Of a DNA stretch of 64,000 bases, positions 33,732-42,708 are shown one piece after another. The notes beneath the pieces are model-generated. The model saw only the letters and a program-made list of their open reading frames with translations. It made no database searches and had not been told where the DNA came from. Location: positions 6,541,501 to 6,605,500 of the forward strand of contig NZ_FNTA01000004.1 in the NCBI RefSeq assembly GCF_900105055.1, read 5' to 3'. A program made the translations under genes and the position numbers. The DNA comes from Amycolatopsis lurida (GTDB lineage: Bacteria; Actinomycetota; Actinomycetes; Mycobacteriales; Pseudonocardiaceae). How positions within the stretch are numbered: position 1 is the stretch's first letter; every line of letters begins with the position of its first letter.

Positions 33732-34298
33732 ATGAGTGAAGAGGGCACCAAGGCCAAACGCGCGGACGCCCGCCGCAACGAGAAGACCTTGCTCGACGCC
33801 GCCGCCGCGGTCTTCGTCACCTCGGGCGTCGAGGCGACGGTCCGCGACATCGCGGCCAAGGCGGGCGTCGGGATGGGCACGATCTACCGGCATTTCCCGA
33901 CCAGGGCCGACCTCATCGTCGCCGTCTACCGGCATCAGGTCGACGCGTGCGCCGAAGCCGGGCCGGAACTGCTGGCGTCCAGCGATTCCCCGTATGAGGC
34001 GCTGCGCCGCTGGATCGACCTCTTCGTCGATTTCCTGGTCACCAAACACGGTCTGGCGGCGGTGCTGCAGTCCGACAACGCCGGGTTCGAGACGCTGCAC
34101 ACCTACTTCCTCGACACCCTTCTGCCGGTGTGCGCCCGGCTGCTCGACGCGGCGGCGGAGGCGGGCGAGATCCGCTCCGATCTGCAGGCGCTCGAAGTCC
34201 TGCGCGGTGTCGGGAACCTCTGCATCGGCGCCGAAAGCGATCCGCGCTACGACGCGCGCAAGATGGTCGGGGTCCTCATCTCGGGCCTCAGGCCCTAG
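33732..34298 (+). CDS. TetR-family transcriptional regulator
   Basis: 188 residues from the ATG at 33732, with AGAGGAG upstream. The helix-turn-helix is TVRDIAAKAGVGMGTIYRHFPTRAD-like (VRDIAAKAGVGMGTIYRHF). The ligand domain has the TetR_C pattern of the group that controls exporters and reductases. With its divergent aldo/keto reductase and the paired operator it forms a self-contained cassette inside the cox locus. It ends 31 bases before the CoxE-like gene. Confidence 0.83.
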   Translation: MSEEGTKAKRADARRNEKTLLDAAAAVFVTSGVEATVRDIAAKAGVGMGTIYRHFPTRADLIVAVYRHQVDACAEAGPELLASSDSPYEALRRWIDLFVDFLVTKHGLAAVLQSDNAGFETLHTYFLDTLLPVCARLLDAAAEAGEIRSDLQALEVLRGVGNLCIGAESDPRYDARKMVGVLISGLRP

Positions 34299-34329
34299 GT
34301 CCTCTCCGAAACGCGCGCACAATGGACGA

Positions 34330-35430
34330 GTGAGCGATCCCCTGGCGGGCTTCGTCGGCTTCGCGGAGGCATTGCGCGAAGCCGGTTTGCCGTGCGACGC
34401 GCACCGAGTGCGGGCGTACCTCGAAGCCGTCGGCGAGATCGATCTCGCCGATCCGGCCCAGCTGTATTGGGCCGGACGGTTGACGCTGTGCGCGGATCCC
34501 GACGACCTTCCGCGCTACGACGCCGCGTTCGACGGCTGGTTCACCGAAAAGGAAACCGGACCACGGCGGCGCGGCCGGGAAGCGGCCCCGAAGCGCGCCA
34601 GGATCGCCACGCTCGCGCAGGCGGGCCAAGGCGAGTCCGGCGCGGAGCCCGACGAGCTCCGCGTGGCGGCGAGCGACGAAGAGATCCTGCGGCACCGCGA
34701 TCTCGCCGAGCTGAGTGTCGCCGAACGCGCTCACCTGCGGGAACTGCTCGCGAAACTGCGCCCGGCGCTCCCGTCACGGTCGTCCTCGCGCCGTCGCGCG
34801 GCCCGGCGGGGCACGCTGGATCCGTCGCGCACACTCCGCGCGATGCTGGCCGGGGGCGGCGAGCCCGTGCGCCTGGCGTACCGGCGGAAGGGGGTCAAAC
34901 CGCGCCGTGTAGTCCTCCTGATCGACGTCTCCGGCTCGATGGGGCCGTACGCCGACTCCCTGTTGCGGTTCGCGCACGTGATGGCGCGGCACGCTCCGGG
35001 CCGGGTCGAGGTGTTCACCCTGGGTACCCGGCTCACCAGGGTCTCCCGTCAGCTCCGGCTGCGCGATCCCGAACACGCGATGCTCGCCGCGGCCGCCGCG
35101 GTCCCTGACTTCGCGGGCGGGACGAGGCTCGGTGAGACCCTGCGGGCGTTCCTCGACCGGTGGGGACAACGCGGTGTGGCCAGGCGGTCCGTGGTCACCG
35201 TGTTCTCCGACGGCTGGGAACGGGGCGACCCCGGCCTGCTCGGCGAGCAGCTCGCCAGGCTGCGGCGGCTCGCACACGTCGTATTCTGGGTGAATCCGCA
35301 CGCGGGGCGGGCGGGTTACGCTCCCGTGCAGTCCGGCATCGTGGCCGCGCTCCCGTACCTCGATCGGCTGCTCGCCGGGCACAGCTTGGCCACATTGGAA
35401 CGACTGCTGGTGGAGATCGCCGATGCGTGA
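34330..35430 (+). CDS. VWA-domain protein, CoxE-like
   Basis: 366 residues from a GTG at 34330. A von Willebrand A domain carries the metal-ion site D199-V-S-G-S-M, the Thr in FAGGTRLGETL and the Asp in VTVFSDGWERGD. The N-terminal 170 residues are charged and Arg-rich (SSRRRAARRG). CoxE proteins team with MoxR ATPases to complete the CO-dehydrogenase-like active site. It overlaps the XdhC-like gene by 8 bases. Confidence 0.83.
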   Translation: MSDPLAGFVGFAEALREAGLPCDAHRVRAYLEAVGEIDLADPAQLYWAGRLTLCADPDDLPRYDAAFDGWFTEKETGPRRRGREAAPKRARIATLAQAGQGESGAEPDELRVAASDEEILRHRDLAELSVAERAHLRELLAKLRPALPSRSSSRRRAARRGTLDPSRTLRAMLAGGGEPVRLAYRRKGVKPRRVVLLIDVSGSMGPYADSLLRFAHVMARHAPGRVEVFTLGTRLTRVSRQLRLRDPEHAMLAAAAAVPDFAGGTRLGETLRAFLDRWGQRGVARRSVVTVFSDGWERGDPGLLGEQLARLRRLAHVVFWVNPHAGRAGYAPVQSGIVAALPYLDRLLAGHSLATLERLLVEIADA

Positions 35431-36535
35431 CGTACTGGACGAACTGCACCGCCGCTGGGCGGCAGGCGAGACGGTGGGGGTCGGCACCGTGGTGGCGACG
35501 TTCTCGTCGGCGCCGCGGAGCCCGGGAGCGGCGATGCTCGTCGCCCCGGACGGCACGGTCACCGGCAGCGTCTCCGGCGGCTGCGTCGAGGGCGCCGTCT
35601 ACGAGCTCGCACAGCAGGTGGTCGCCGAACGCGCGCCCGTGCTGCAGCGTTACGGCGTCAGCGACGACGACGCGTTCGCGGTCGGGCTGACCTGCGGCGG
35701 GATCATCGACATCTACGTCCAGCACATCGACCGCGACTCGATGCCGGAGCTCGGCGACGTCGTCGAATCGGTCCACAGTGGACAGCCGGTCGCCGTGGTC
35801 ACGGTGATCGAGCACGAGCGGGACGGCCTGGTCGGCGAGCATCTGATCGTCTGGCCGGATCGCGTCGCGGGGTCGCTCGGCTCGTCGCGGATGGACGACG
35901 CCGTCGTCGACGACGCGCGCGGCATGCTCGCCGGCGGCCGCACGGGCACCCTGCACTACGGCCCGGACGGGCAGCGCCGCGGCGAGGGGATGACGGTCTT
36001 CGTCAACTCCTTCGAACCGCCCGCGCGCCTGCTCGTCTTCGGCGCGATCGACTTCGCCGCCGCGATGGCGAAGATGGGCGCGTACCTCGGCTACCAGGTC
36101 ACGGTCTGCGACGCGCGGCCCGTGTTCGCGACGAAGAGCCGTTTCCCGGACGCGGACGAGGTAGTCGTCGACTGGCCGCATCGCTATCTGAAGGCCGAAG
36201 CCGAAGCGGGCCGGGTCGACGGCCGGACCGCGATCGCCGTGCTCACCCACGACCCGAAGTTCGACGTGCCGTTGCTGGAGGTCGCGTTGCGCCTCGACGT
36301 CGGCTACGTCGGCGCGATGGGCTCGCGCAAGACCCACGACGACCGGTTCGCGCGGCTGCGCGAGGCCGGGGTCACCGAGGCGGAACTCGAACGGCTGTCC
36401 TCGCCGATCGGCCTCGACCTCGGCGCGCGGACCCCCGAGGAGACCGCGGTGTCGATCGCGGCCGAGATCATCGCGCTGCGGTGGAGCGGTTCGGGATCGC
36501 GGCTCGCCGAACTCAGCGGCCGGATCCACGGCTGA
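35423..36535 (+). CDS. XdhC/CoxI-family molybdoenzyme maturation factor
   Basis: 370 residues. The N-terminal XdhC_CoxI domain has VVATFSSAPRSPGAAM, SVSGGCVEGAVYELA and LTCGGIIDIYV. The C-terminal Rossmann domain has LLVFGAIDFAAAMAKMGAYL and VGYVGAMGSRKTHDDR. These proteins bind molybdenum cofactor and support its sulfuration before insertion into the hydroxylase. Its end overlaps the convergent Lrp gene by 23 bases. Confidence 0.87.
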   Translation: MRDVLDELHRRWAAGETVGVGTVVATFSSAPRSPGAAMLVAPDGTVTGSVSGGCVEGAVYELAQQVVAERAPVLQRYGVSDDDAFAVGLTCGGIIDIYVQHIDRDSMPELGDVVESVHSGQPVAVVTVIEHERDGLVGEHLIVWPDRVAGSLGSSRMDDAVVDDARGMLAGGRTGTLHYGPDGQRRGEGMTVFVNSFEPPARLLVFGAIDFAAAMAKMGAYLGYQVTVCDARPVFATKSRFPDADEVVVDWPHRYLKAEAEAGRVDGRTAIAVLTHDPKFDVPLLEVALRLDVGYVGAMGSRKTHDDRFARLREAGVTEAELERLSSPIGLDLGARTPEETAVSIAAEIIALRWSGSGSRLAELSGRIHG

Positions 36536-36992
36536 CACCGGGCACCGGCACCGCCTGGCTCGATTTGACCACCTCGAACGCGGGCAGGGTCTCGAACCGT
36601 TTGACGTGCTTGTCGAACAGCTTCCTGGACAGGTACCGGCTCGCCTTGAGATCCGGGGTGAGCAGCACGACGACGTAGTCCCACTGCCCGACGATGCTGT
36701 AGCAGTGCTGGACGCGGGGCTCGGCCAGCATCCGCTCGCGGAAGGCCGTGTGGCGCTTTTCGTCGTCGTCGGTCAGCGCGACCAGGATGACCGACGTCAT
36801 CCCCGCGCCGAGCGTCTCCGGATCGAGCACGGCGACCTCGGCGCGGATCACGCCCGCGGCGCGCAGCCGGGTCAGCCGCCGCTGGACGGCGCTGGGGGAG
36901 AGGCCGACGGCGTCGCCCAAGTCGTGCAGGGGGCGCGCCGCGTCGGCCTGGACGAGGTCGAGCAGCAGATGGTCGATCTCGTCGAGAGGCAC
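36513..36992 (-). CDS. Lrp/AsnC-family transcriptional regulator
   Basis: 159 residues from a GTG at 36992. The helix-turn-helix is LHDLGDAVGLSPSAVQRRLTRL, preceded by LDEIDHLLLDLVQADA, and the RAM ligand domain has VILVALTDDDEKRH and CYSIVGQWDYVVVLL. Lrp-type proteins sense amino acids. The divergent neighbour encodes a PLP-dependent serine/threonine dehydratase-like enzyme, which makes it the likely target. Confidence 0.85.
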   Translation of the reverse strand: MPLDEIDHLLLDLVQADAARPLHDLGDAVGLSPSAVQRRLTRLRAAGVIRAEVAVLDPETLGAGMTSVILVALTDDDEKRHTAFRERMLAEPRVQHCYSIVGQWDYVVVLLTPDLKASRYLSRKLFDKHVKRFETLPAFEVVKSSQAVPVPGVSRGSGR

Positions 36993-37005
36993 GCAAGATT
37001 TTTGC
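36993..37005. promoter_or_regulatory. Candidate Lrp operator in divergent region
   Basis: GCAA-GATTT-TTGC is a short inverted repeat directly before the Lrp start. It lies at the edge of the most AT-rich part of the 70 base divergent region, next to GGGAAAATTTACAAT. Lrp proteins favour such AT-rich, weakly symmetric sites. Confidence 0.35.
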
Positions 37006-37062
37006 ACGCGGGCGGGAAAATTTACAATCGGCGTGATCGGCTCCCGGCCTAGCTTTGGCGTC

Positions 37063-37989
37063 ATGACCGACATCGACCTGAAGCTGGACAACGTCGCCGA
37101 GGCGGCGAAGGTGATCGATCCCGTTTTCCTGAACTCCCCGCAGTACGGCGACGAACAGCTGAACGCACGGCTCGGCCGTTCCGTGCTGGTGAAGATCGAG
37201 ACGCTGAATCCGTTGCGCAGCTTCAAAGGCCGGGGCGCGGACTACTTCGCGGCCAGGCTGGAGCCGGGCACCACGATGGTGTGCGGGACCAGCGGCAACT
37301 TCGGGCAGGCCGTCGCGTACGCCGCCAGGAAACGCGGATTGCGGGCCGAGGTGTTCGTCCCGGCCGACGTCTCGCCGGTCAAGCTGCGGCGGATCAAAAC
37401 CCTGGGGGCGCGGGTGCGGAGGGTCGAGGGCGAGGTGAAGGTCGCCGCTGCCGCCTTCGCCGCGGAAGCACCGGACCGTGTCTTCGTGGTCGACGGCCGT
37501 GAACCCGCGATCTCCGAAGGGGCGGGCACGATCGGGCTGGAACTGGCGGCGGCGGGCGCGATCGACACGGTCGTGCTCCCGGTCGGCGACGGCGCGCTGA
37601 TCGCCGGCGTCGCGCTCTGGCTCAAGGCGCATACGCCGGACGTCCGCGTCGTCGGCGTCGGGACCACGTCGGCGCGGGCGATGGCGACGAGCTGGCGGGC
37701 CGGTGAGCCGGTCACCGTCGACCGGGTGAACTCGTTCGCCGGTGGCATCTCGATCCGCACCCCGGAACCCGAGTCTGTCCGGCGCCTGCGGTCGCTGGTG
37801 GACGACTTCGTGCTGGTCGAGGACGACGATCTGCGTGCGGCCATGCGCCTGGGCGCGGAAACCCTCGGCGTCCTGCCGGAACCCGCGGGGGCCGCCGGCC
37901 TGGCCGCGCTGACCGTGCACGACATCCCCGGCGACCGGGTCGCCACCGTGGTCACCGGGGCGAACGCCGTCTGGCCTCGTGAGTGGTGA
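37063..37989 (+). CDS. PLP-dependent threonine/serine dehydratase-like enzyme
   Basis: 308 residues, fold type II. The PLP Lys is K55 in LRSFKGRGADY, the phosphate loop is TSGNFGQAVAYAARKRG, and VGDGALIAGVALWLK and EPAGAAGLAALTVHD complete the pattern. Such enzymes deaminate serine or threonine to keto acids, though racemases and other eliminases share the fold. Divergence from an Lrp gene fits amino-acid catabolism. The last codons and the TGA lie in the palindrome at 37976-38021. Confidence 0.82.
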   Translation: MTDIDLKLDNVAEAAKVIDPVFLNSPQYGDEQLNARLGRSVLVKIETLNPLRSFKGRGADYFAARLEPGTTMVCGTSGNFGQAVAYAARKRGLRAEVFVPADVSPVKLRRIKTLGARVRRVEGEVKVAAAAFAAEAPDRVFVVDGREPAISEGAGTIGLELAAAGAIDTVVLPVGDGALIAGVALWLKAHTPDVRVVGVGTTSARAMATSWRAGEPVTVDRVNSFAGGISIRTPEPESVRRLRSLVDDFVLVEDDDLRAAMRLGAETLGVLPEPAGAAGLAALTVHDIPGDRVATVVTGANAVWPREW

Positions 37990-38021
37990 GGACGGTTAGA
38001 ACCGTCCTTACCACTCACGAG
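37976..38021. repeat. Family 1 intergenic palindrome, copy 3
   Basis: 22 bp arms with one mismatch and the same core as copies 1 and 2. It encodes the end of the PLP enzyme (REW and TGA) and lies before the codirectional coxS-like gene, so here it separates two genes on the same strand. Confidence 0.9.
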
Positions 38022-38185
38022 GCCCCGAAAACCCTGGCGGGGGTTGCTCTCGCGGAGTCAACGTAGCACGCTCGACTGTGAGTCCGATCACGGTCGCTCC
38101 GGGGTCGGTCCGTGACAACCGAATGACCGGCCGCTCCCGAACGACCCCGGACCCGCGCGGGGTTTCTCTCGCTTTTGGAGGCCTG

Positions 38186-38716
38186 ATGCGCATCACCGTC
38201 ACCGTCGACGGCACCAGCTACACAGACGACGTCGAGCCCCGCACCCTCCTCGTGCACCATCTGCGCGAACGGCTCGGGAAGGTAGGCACCGTGGTCGGTT
38301 GCGACACCAGCAACTGCGGCGCCTGCACCGTCCACCTCGACGGGCACAGCGTGAAATCCTGTTCGGTACTCGCGGTCCAGGCCGACGGCTGCGAGGTCAC
38401 CACGATCGAGGGACTCGCCCGCGACGGCGAACTGCATCCGGTGCAGAAGGCCTTCCACGAGAATCACGCGCTCCAATGCGGTTTCTGCACTCCCGGCATG
38501 ATCATGCAGTCGATCGACCTGCTCGCCGACAATCCCGATCCGGACGAGAAGGCGGTCCGCGAAGGGCTCGAAGGCAACCTGTGCCGCTGCACGGGTTACC
38601 AGAACATCGTCCGCGCGGTGCGCGACGCCGCCCACGAGATGCGGCCCGGCGCCGGTCCCGAAGCCGAGCGGCTCGCTTCGGACACCGCTTCCCGTGTCGG
38701 CGCGGGTGGTGAGTGA
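38186..38716 (+). CDS. coxS: Molybdenum hydroxylase [2Fe-2S] small subunit (CoxS-like)
   Basis: 176 residues from the ATG at 38186 with TTGGAGG upstream. Plant-type cluster cysteines are C39, C44, C47 and C59; the helical domain cluster uses C98, C101, C133 and C135 (QCGFCTPG and CRCTGY). It passes electrons from the molybdenum centre to FAD. It extends about 25 residues past the usual end, ending in a Gly/Ala-rich tail. First of the four-gene structural operon. Confidence 0.92.
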   Translation: MRITVTVDGTSYTDDVEPRTLLVHHLRERLGKVGTVVGCDTSNCGACTVHLDGHSVKSCSVLAVQADGCEVTTIEGLARDGELHPVQKAFHENHALQCGFCTPGMIMQSIDLLADNPDPDEKAVREGLEGNLCRCTGYQNIVRAVRDAAHEMRPGAGPEAERLASDTASRVGAGGE

Positions 38717-41154
38717 TGACCTCCACGATCGAACCGGAGGTCGGCAAGTCCCGTCGCCGCAAGGAGGACGAGCGCCTCATCACCGGCAGGACCCGCTGGA
38801 CCGACAACCTGACCCTGCCCGGCATGCTGCACCTCGCGGTGCTCCGGAGCCCGTTCGCGCACGCCAAGATCGTCTCGATCGACGTCACGGAGGCGAAATC
38901 CGCGCCCGGTGTGGTCGCGGTCCTCACCGGGAAGGACCTCGACCCCGAGGGTGCCATCGGCATGCCGTGTGCGTGGCCGATCACGCCGGACATGAAATCG
39001 CCGAGACGGCCCATCCTCGCCTCGGACACGGTGAACTTCGCCGGTGAGGGTGTCGCGGTGGTCGTCGCCCGCACCTCGGCCGAAGCGCACGACGCCCTCG
39101 AAATGATCGACGTCGACTACGACGAACTGCCGGTCGTCCTCGGTCTCGAGAACGCGCTGGCCGAGGGCGCGCCGTTGGTGCACGAGGATCTCGGCACCAA
39201 CCAGAACGCGGTCTGGGTCTTCGATTCCGCCGACGCGGGAACGGGTTCCAGTGTCGAGGACGCGATCTCGCATTCCGAAGTCGTGCTCAAGCGGCGGTTC
39301 CGCCAGCAGCGGCTGGTGCCGGCGTTCATGGAACCGCGGGCGTGCGTAGTCGACCCGACGGGCAATCAACTGGTCATGTGGTCGGCCACCCAGGTCCCGC
39401 ACATCCTCAAGACGATGACCGCCGCCACGCTCGGTCTTCCCGAGCACAAGGTGCGGGTGATCGCGCCGGACGTCGGCGGCGGGTTCGGCGGCAAGATCGC
39501 CGTGCTGCCCGAAGAGATGATGGCGACGCTCATCGCCAAGCGGCTCGGCAAACCCGTCAAGTGGAACGAGTCCCGCTCGGAGACGATGGTCGCCGCGCAC
39601 CACGGCCGCGACCAGATCCAGGACATCACCATCACCGCGAACCGCGACGGCACGGTGACCGGCCTCAAGGTCGAACTGCTCGCCGACATGGGGGCGTACC
39701 TCGGTCTCGTCGGCCCCGGTGTGCCGATCCTCGGCGCGTTCATGTTCAACGCGATCTACAAGTTCCCGGCGTACCACTTCGCCTGCACGAACGTGTTCAC
39801 CAACACCACGCTCACCGACGCCTATCGCGGCGCCGGGCGGCCGGAGGCCACGTTCGGGATCGAGCGGATGATGGACGAACTCGCCGTCGAACTGGGCATG
39901 GACCCGATGGAGATCCGCGAGAAGAACTGGATCAAGCACGAGGAGTTCCCGTTCACGACGGTCGCCGGGCTGACCTACGACTCGGGCAACTACGAGGCCG
40001 CCACCGCCAAGGCCAAGGAACTCTTCGACTACGACGGCCTCCGCCGCGAGCAGAAAGAGCGGCGGGAATCGGGCGACCCGGTCCAGCTCGGCATCGGCAT
40101 CTCGACGTTCACCGAGATGTGCGGTCTCGCGCCGTCGCGGGTGCTCGGCTCGCTGGACTACGCGGCGGGCGGCTGGGAACACGCCGAGATCCGCGTGCTG
40201 CCCACGGGCAAGATCGAGGTCATCACCGGCGCCTCCGCGCACGGCCAGGGTCACGAGACGGCGTGGAGCCAGATCGTCGCCGACAAACTCGGCGTCCCGT
40301 TCGAGGACATCGAGGTCATCCACGGCGACACCCAGTCCTCGCACAAGGGCATGGACACCTACGGTTCCCGGTCGCTGGTGGTCGGCGGGATCGCGGTGGT
40401 CAAGGCGGCGGACAAGGTGCTGGCCAAGGCCAAGCCGATCGCGGCGCATCTGATGGAGTGCTCCGAGGACGACCTCGAATTCTCGGCGGGCAAGTTCTCG
40501 GTCAAGGGCACGGATTCCTCGACCTCCATCCAGGACATCGCGTGGGCCGTGTTCTCGGCGCACAACCTGCCGGACGGGGTCGAACCGTCGCTGGATTCGT
40601 CGGACACGTTCGATCCGGAGAACTTCTCGTTCCCGCACGGCACGCATCTGTGCGCGGCCGAGGTCGACACCGAGACCGGGCGCGTGCGGTTGCGCTCTTA
40701 TGTCTGCGTCGACGACGTCGGCGTGGCAGTGAACCCGCTGATCGTCGAAGGCCAGGTGCACGGCGGGCTCGCGCAGGGCATCGCGCAGGCGTTGTTCGAG
40801 GAGGCCGTCCACGACGAAGGCGGCACGCTGACCACCGGGACCTTCGCCGACTACCTGCTCCCGTCGGCGGCGGATCTGCCCAGCTTCACCACCGACCGCA
40901 CCGAGACCCCGTCGACGACGAACCCGTTGGGCGCCAAGGGCGTCGGGGAGGCGGGCACGATCGCCTCGACCCCGGCGGTGGTCAACGCCGTGGTCGACGC
41001 CGTGCGGCACTTCGGGGTGAACGACATCGAAATGCCGTTGACCCCGATGCGGGTCTGGCACGCCATCCAGCACGGGTCGTCCGCCGCGGGCGGGCTCGGC
41101 TCCGAAGCCGGTGGCGGTCTCGGTTCGATCGACGCCACCGGAGGTGCCCAGTGA
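38716..41154 (+). CDS. coxL: Form II CO-dehydrogenase-like molybdenum hydroxylase large subunit
   Basis: 812 residues. The active-site loop reads AYRGAGRP at 369-375, the form II signature; true form I CO dehydrogenases have a Cys-containing AYXCSFR loop. The base Glu is E745 in GVGEAG. DVGGGFGGKIAV and GASAHGQGHETAWSQ are molybdopterin-contact segments. Form II enzymes need not oxidise CO, and many act on aromatic or heterocyclic substrates, so the true substrate is open. A Gly/Ser-rich C-terminal tail of about 25 residues is extra. The ATG shares its A with the coxS stop. Confidence 0.9.
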   Translation: MTSTIEPEVGKSRRRKEDERLITGRTRWTDNLTLPGMLHLAVLRSPFAHAKIVSIDVTEAKSAPGVVAVLTGKDLDPEGAIGMPCAWPITPDMKSPRRPILASDTVNFAGEGVAVVVARTSAEAHDALEMIDVDYDELPVVLGLENALAEGAPLVHEDLGTNQNAVWVFDSADAGTGSSVEDAISHSEVVLKRRFRQQRLVPAFMEPRACVVDPTGNQLVMWSATQVPHILKTMTAATLGLPEHKVRVIAPDVGGGFGGKIAVLPEEMMATLIAKRLGKPVKWNESRSETMVAAHHGRDQIQDITITANRDGTVTGLKVELLADMGAYLGLVGPGVPILGAFMFNAIYKFPAYHFACTNVFTNTTLTDAYRGAGRPEATFGIERMMDELAVELGMDPMEIREKNWIKHEEFPFTTVAGLTYDSGNYEAATAKAKELFDYDGLRREQKERRESGDPVQLGIGISTFTEMCGLAPSRVLGSLDYAAGGWEHAEIRVLPTGKIEVITGASAHGQGHETAWSQIVADKLGVPFEDIEVIHGDTQSSHKGMDTYGSRSLVVGGIAVVKAADKVLAKAKPIAAHLMECSEDDLEFSAGKFSVKGTDSSTSIQDIAWAVFSAHNLPDGVEPSLDSSDTFDPENFSFPHGTHLCAAEVDTETGRVRLRSYVCVDDVGVAVNPLIVEGQVHGGLAQGIAQALFEEAVHDEGGTLTTGTFADYLLPSAADLPSFTTDRTETPSTTNPLGAKGVGEAGTIASTPAVVNAVVDAVRHFGVNDIEMPLTPMRVWHAIQHGSSAAGGLGSEAGGGLGSIDATGGAQ

Positions 41155-42005
41155 TCCCGGCCCCGTTCGACTACGTCGCTCCGTCCACAGTAGACGAAGC
41201 GATCAGCGCGCTCGCCGAGGCGGGCGAGGACGCCAAGGTGCTGGCGGGCGGGCAGAGCCTGCTACCGGTGCTGCGGATGCGGCTCGCCACGCCGACCACG
41301 CTGGTCGACCTCGGGAAGGTCGCCGGGCTGCGCGGCGTCCGCGAGGACGGCGACGCGCTGGTGATCGGCTCGATGACCACGCATTACGACGTCCAGCGGG
41401 ACACGCTGGTCGCCGAGCACGCCGCGTTGCTCAAGGCCGCCACCGACACGGTGGCCGATCCCCAGATCCGCCATCGCGGCACGTTCGGCGGTGCCATCGC
41501 GCACGCCGATCCCGCCGGCGACCTGCTCGCTCCCGTTCTCGCGCTCGGTTGCGAACTCGTCGTCGCCGGGCCGGGCGGGCGGCGGACGGTCGCCGCGGCG
41601 GATTTCTTCCAGGACATGTTCACCACCGCGCTCGCCGCGGACGAACTCCTGGTCGAGGTCCGGGTGCCGAAGCACACCGGCTGGCACGCCCACTACGAGA
41701 AGTTCAACCGGGTCGCGCAGGCGTGGTCGATGGTCGCGGTCGCGGCCTGTGTCCGCACCGAGGCGGGCACCATCGAGGAGGCGCGGGTCGCGCTGACCAA
41801 CATGGGCTCGACCCCGGTGCGGGCCGCCGGGGTCGAGGAGGCGTTGGTCGGCTGCGCGGCCACCGCCGAGGCGATCCGCGGTGCGGCCGAACGCGCGGCC
41901 GAGGGCACGAACCCGACGGCCGACGGCAACTCCGACGTCGAATACCGGCAGCACCTCGCGAGGGTGCTGACCGGCCGGGCGGTTCTCGCCGCGGCAGGTT
42001 CTTGA
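41151..42005 (+). CDS. coxM: Molybdenum hydroxylase FAD-binding medium subunit (CoxM-like)
   Basis: 284 residues from a GTG overlapping the coxL stop. FAD-binding motifs are VLAGGQSLLPVLRMR near residue 30 and TFGGAIAHADPAGDLLA near 110. It takes electrons from the small subunit and passes them on, probably to the respiratory chain. Gene order S-L-M differs from the M-S-L order of classical cox loci. Confidence 0.92.
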   Translation: MIPAPFDYVAPSTVDEAISALAEAGEDAKVLAGGQSLLPVLRMRLATPTTLVDLGKVAGLRGVREDGDALVIGSMTTHYDVQRDTLVAEHAALLKAATDTVADPQIRHRGTFGGAIAHADPAGDLLAPVLALGCELVVAGPGGRRTVAAADFFQDMFTTALAADELLVEVRVPKHTGWHAHYEKFNRVAQAWSMVAVAACVRTEAGTIEEARVALTNMGSTPVRAAGVEEALVGCAATAEAIRGAAERAAEGTNPTADGNSDVEYRQHLARVLTGRAVLAAAGS

Positions 42006-42030
42006 GCACATCCAGAAGGGAGGTCGGCCC

Positions 42031-42666
42031 GTGCGGCTCGACCACGAATTCACCGTTCCCGCCCCGGTCGACGAGGTCTGGAAGGCCGTCGTCGATCCGG
42101 AACGGGTGGCGCCGTGCATGCCGGGCGCCACCCTCACCGAAGTCGACGGGGACGCCTTCAAAGGCACGGTGAAGGTCAAGCTCGGGCCGATCTCCCTGCT
42201 CTACAAGGGAACCGGCCAGTTCGTCGAGAAGGACGCCGACGCGAAGAAGGTGGTGATCAAGGCCGCCGGGAAGGACGCCCGCGGGGCGGGCACGGCGTCG
42301 GCGACGGTGACGCTCACCTTGACCGAGAAGGACGGCGTCACCCACGGCGCCGTCTCCACGGAGCTGGCGGTCACCGGCAAGCCGGCGCAGTTCGGGCGCG
42401 GGATGATCTCCGAGGTCGGCGGCAAGATCCTCGATTCGTTCGCGGACTGCCTGTCCGGCAAGCTCACCACCACGCCCGAGCCTGAGAAACCCCAGAACCG
42501 CCCGCCGTTGCAAGCGGTCAAGCAGGTCACGGAGGGCGAAGCCATCGACCTGATGGAGTACGCGGGCGAATCCGTGGTGAAACGGGTGGCGCCGGCGCTG
42601 GTGGTGCTCGCCGGGGTGCTCCTGGTCGTCGCGATCGTGCGGGCTGTGACGCAGCGGACACAGTGA
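42031..42666 (+). CDS. coxG: CoxG-like SRPBCC protein with C-terminal membrane anchor
   Basis: 211 residues from a GTG with AAGGGAGG upstream. The START-like CoxG domain spans about residues 1-150: FTVPAPVDEVWKAVVDPERV, CMPGATLTEVDG, then LAVTGKPAQFGRGMISEVG. After a charged linker a single hydrophobic helix (ALVVLAGVLLVVAIVRAV) ends the protein. CoxG recruits CO dehydrogenase to the membrane. The tail anchor fits that role here. Confidence 0.87.
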   Translation: MRLDHEFTVPAPVDEVWKAVVDPERVAPCMPGATLTEVDGDAFKGTVKVKLGPISLLYKGTGQFVEKDADAKKVVIKAAGKDARGAGTASATVTLTLTEKDGVTHGAVSTELAVTGKPAQFGRGMISEVGGKILDSFADCLSGKLTTTPEPEKPQNRPPLQAVKQVTEGEAIDLMEYAGESVVKRVAPALVVLAGVLLVVAIVRAVTQRTQ

Positions 42667-42708
42667 CACAGAAGGAAATAGTGGCTCCTGCCCGCCGTTG
42701 AACCCGGT

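Noticed and set aside
38596..41073. Long minus-strand open frame opposite coxS-coxL
   Set aside because: The plus-strand reading has all Fe-S and molybdopterin motifs. The minus frame has His/Arg/Asp-rich low-complexity sequence and no family likeness.
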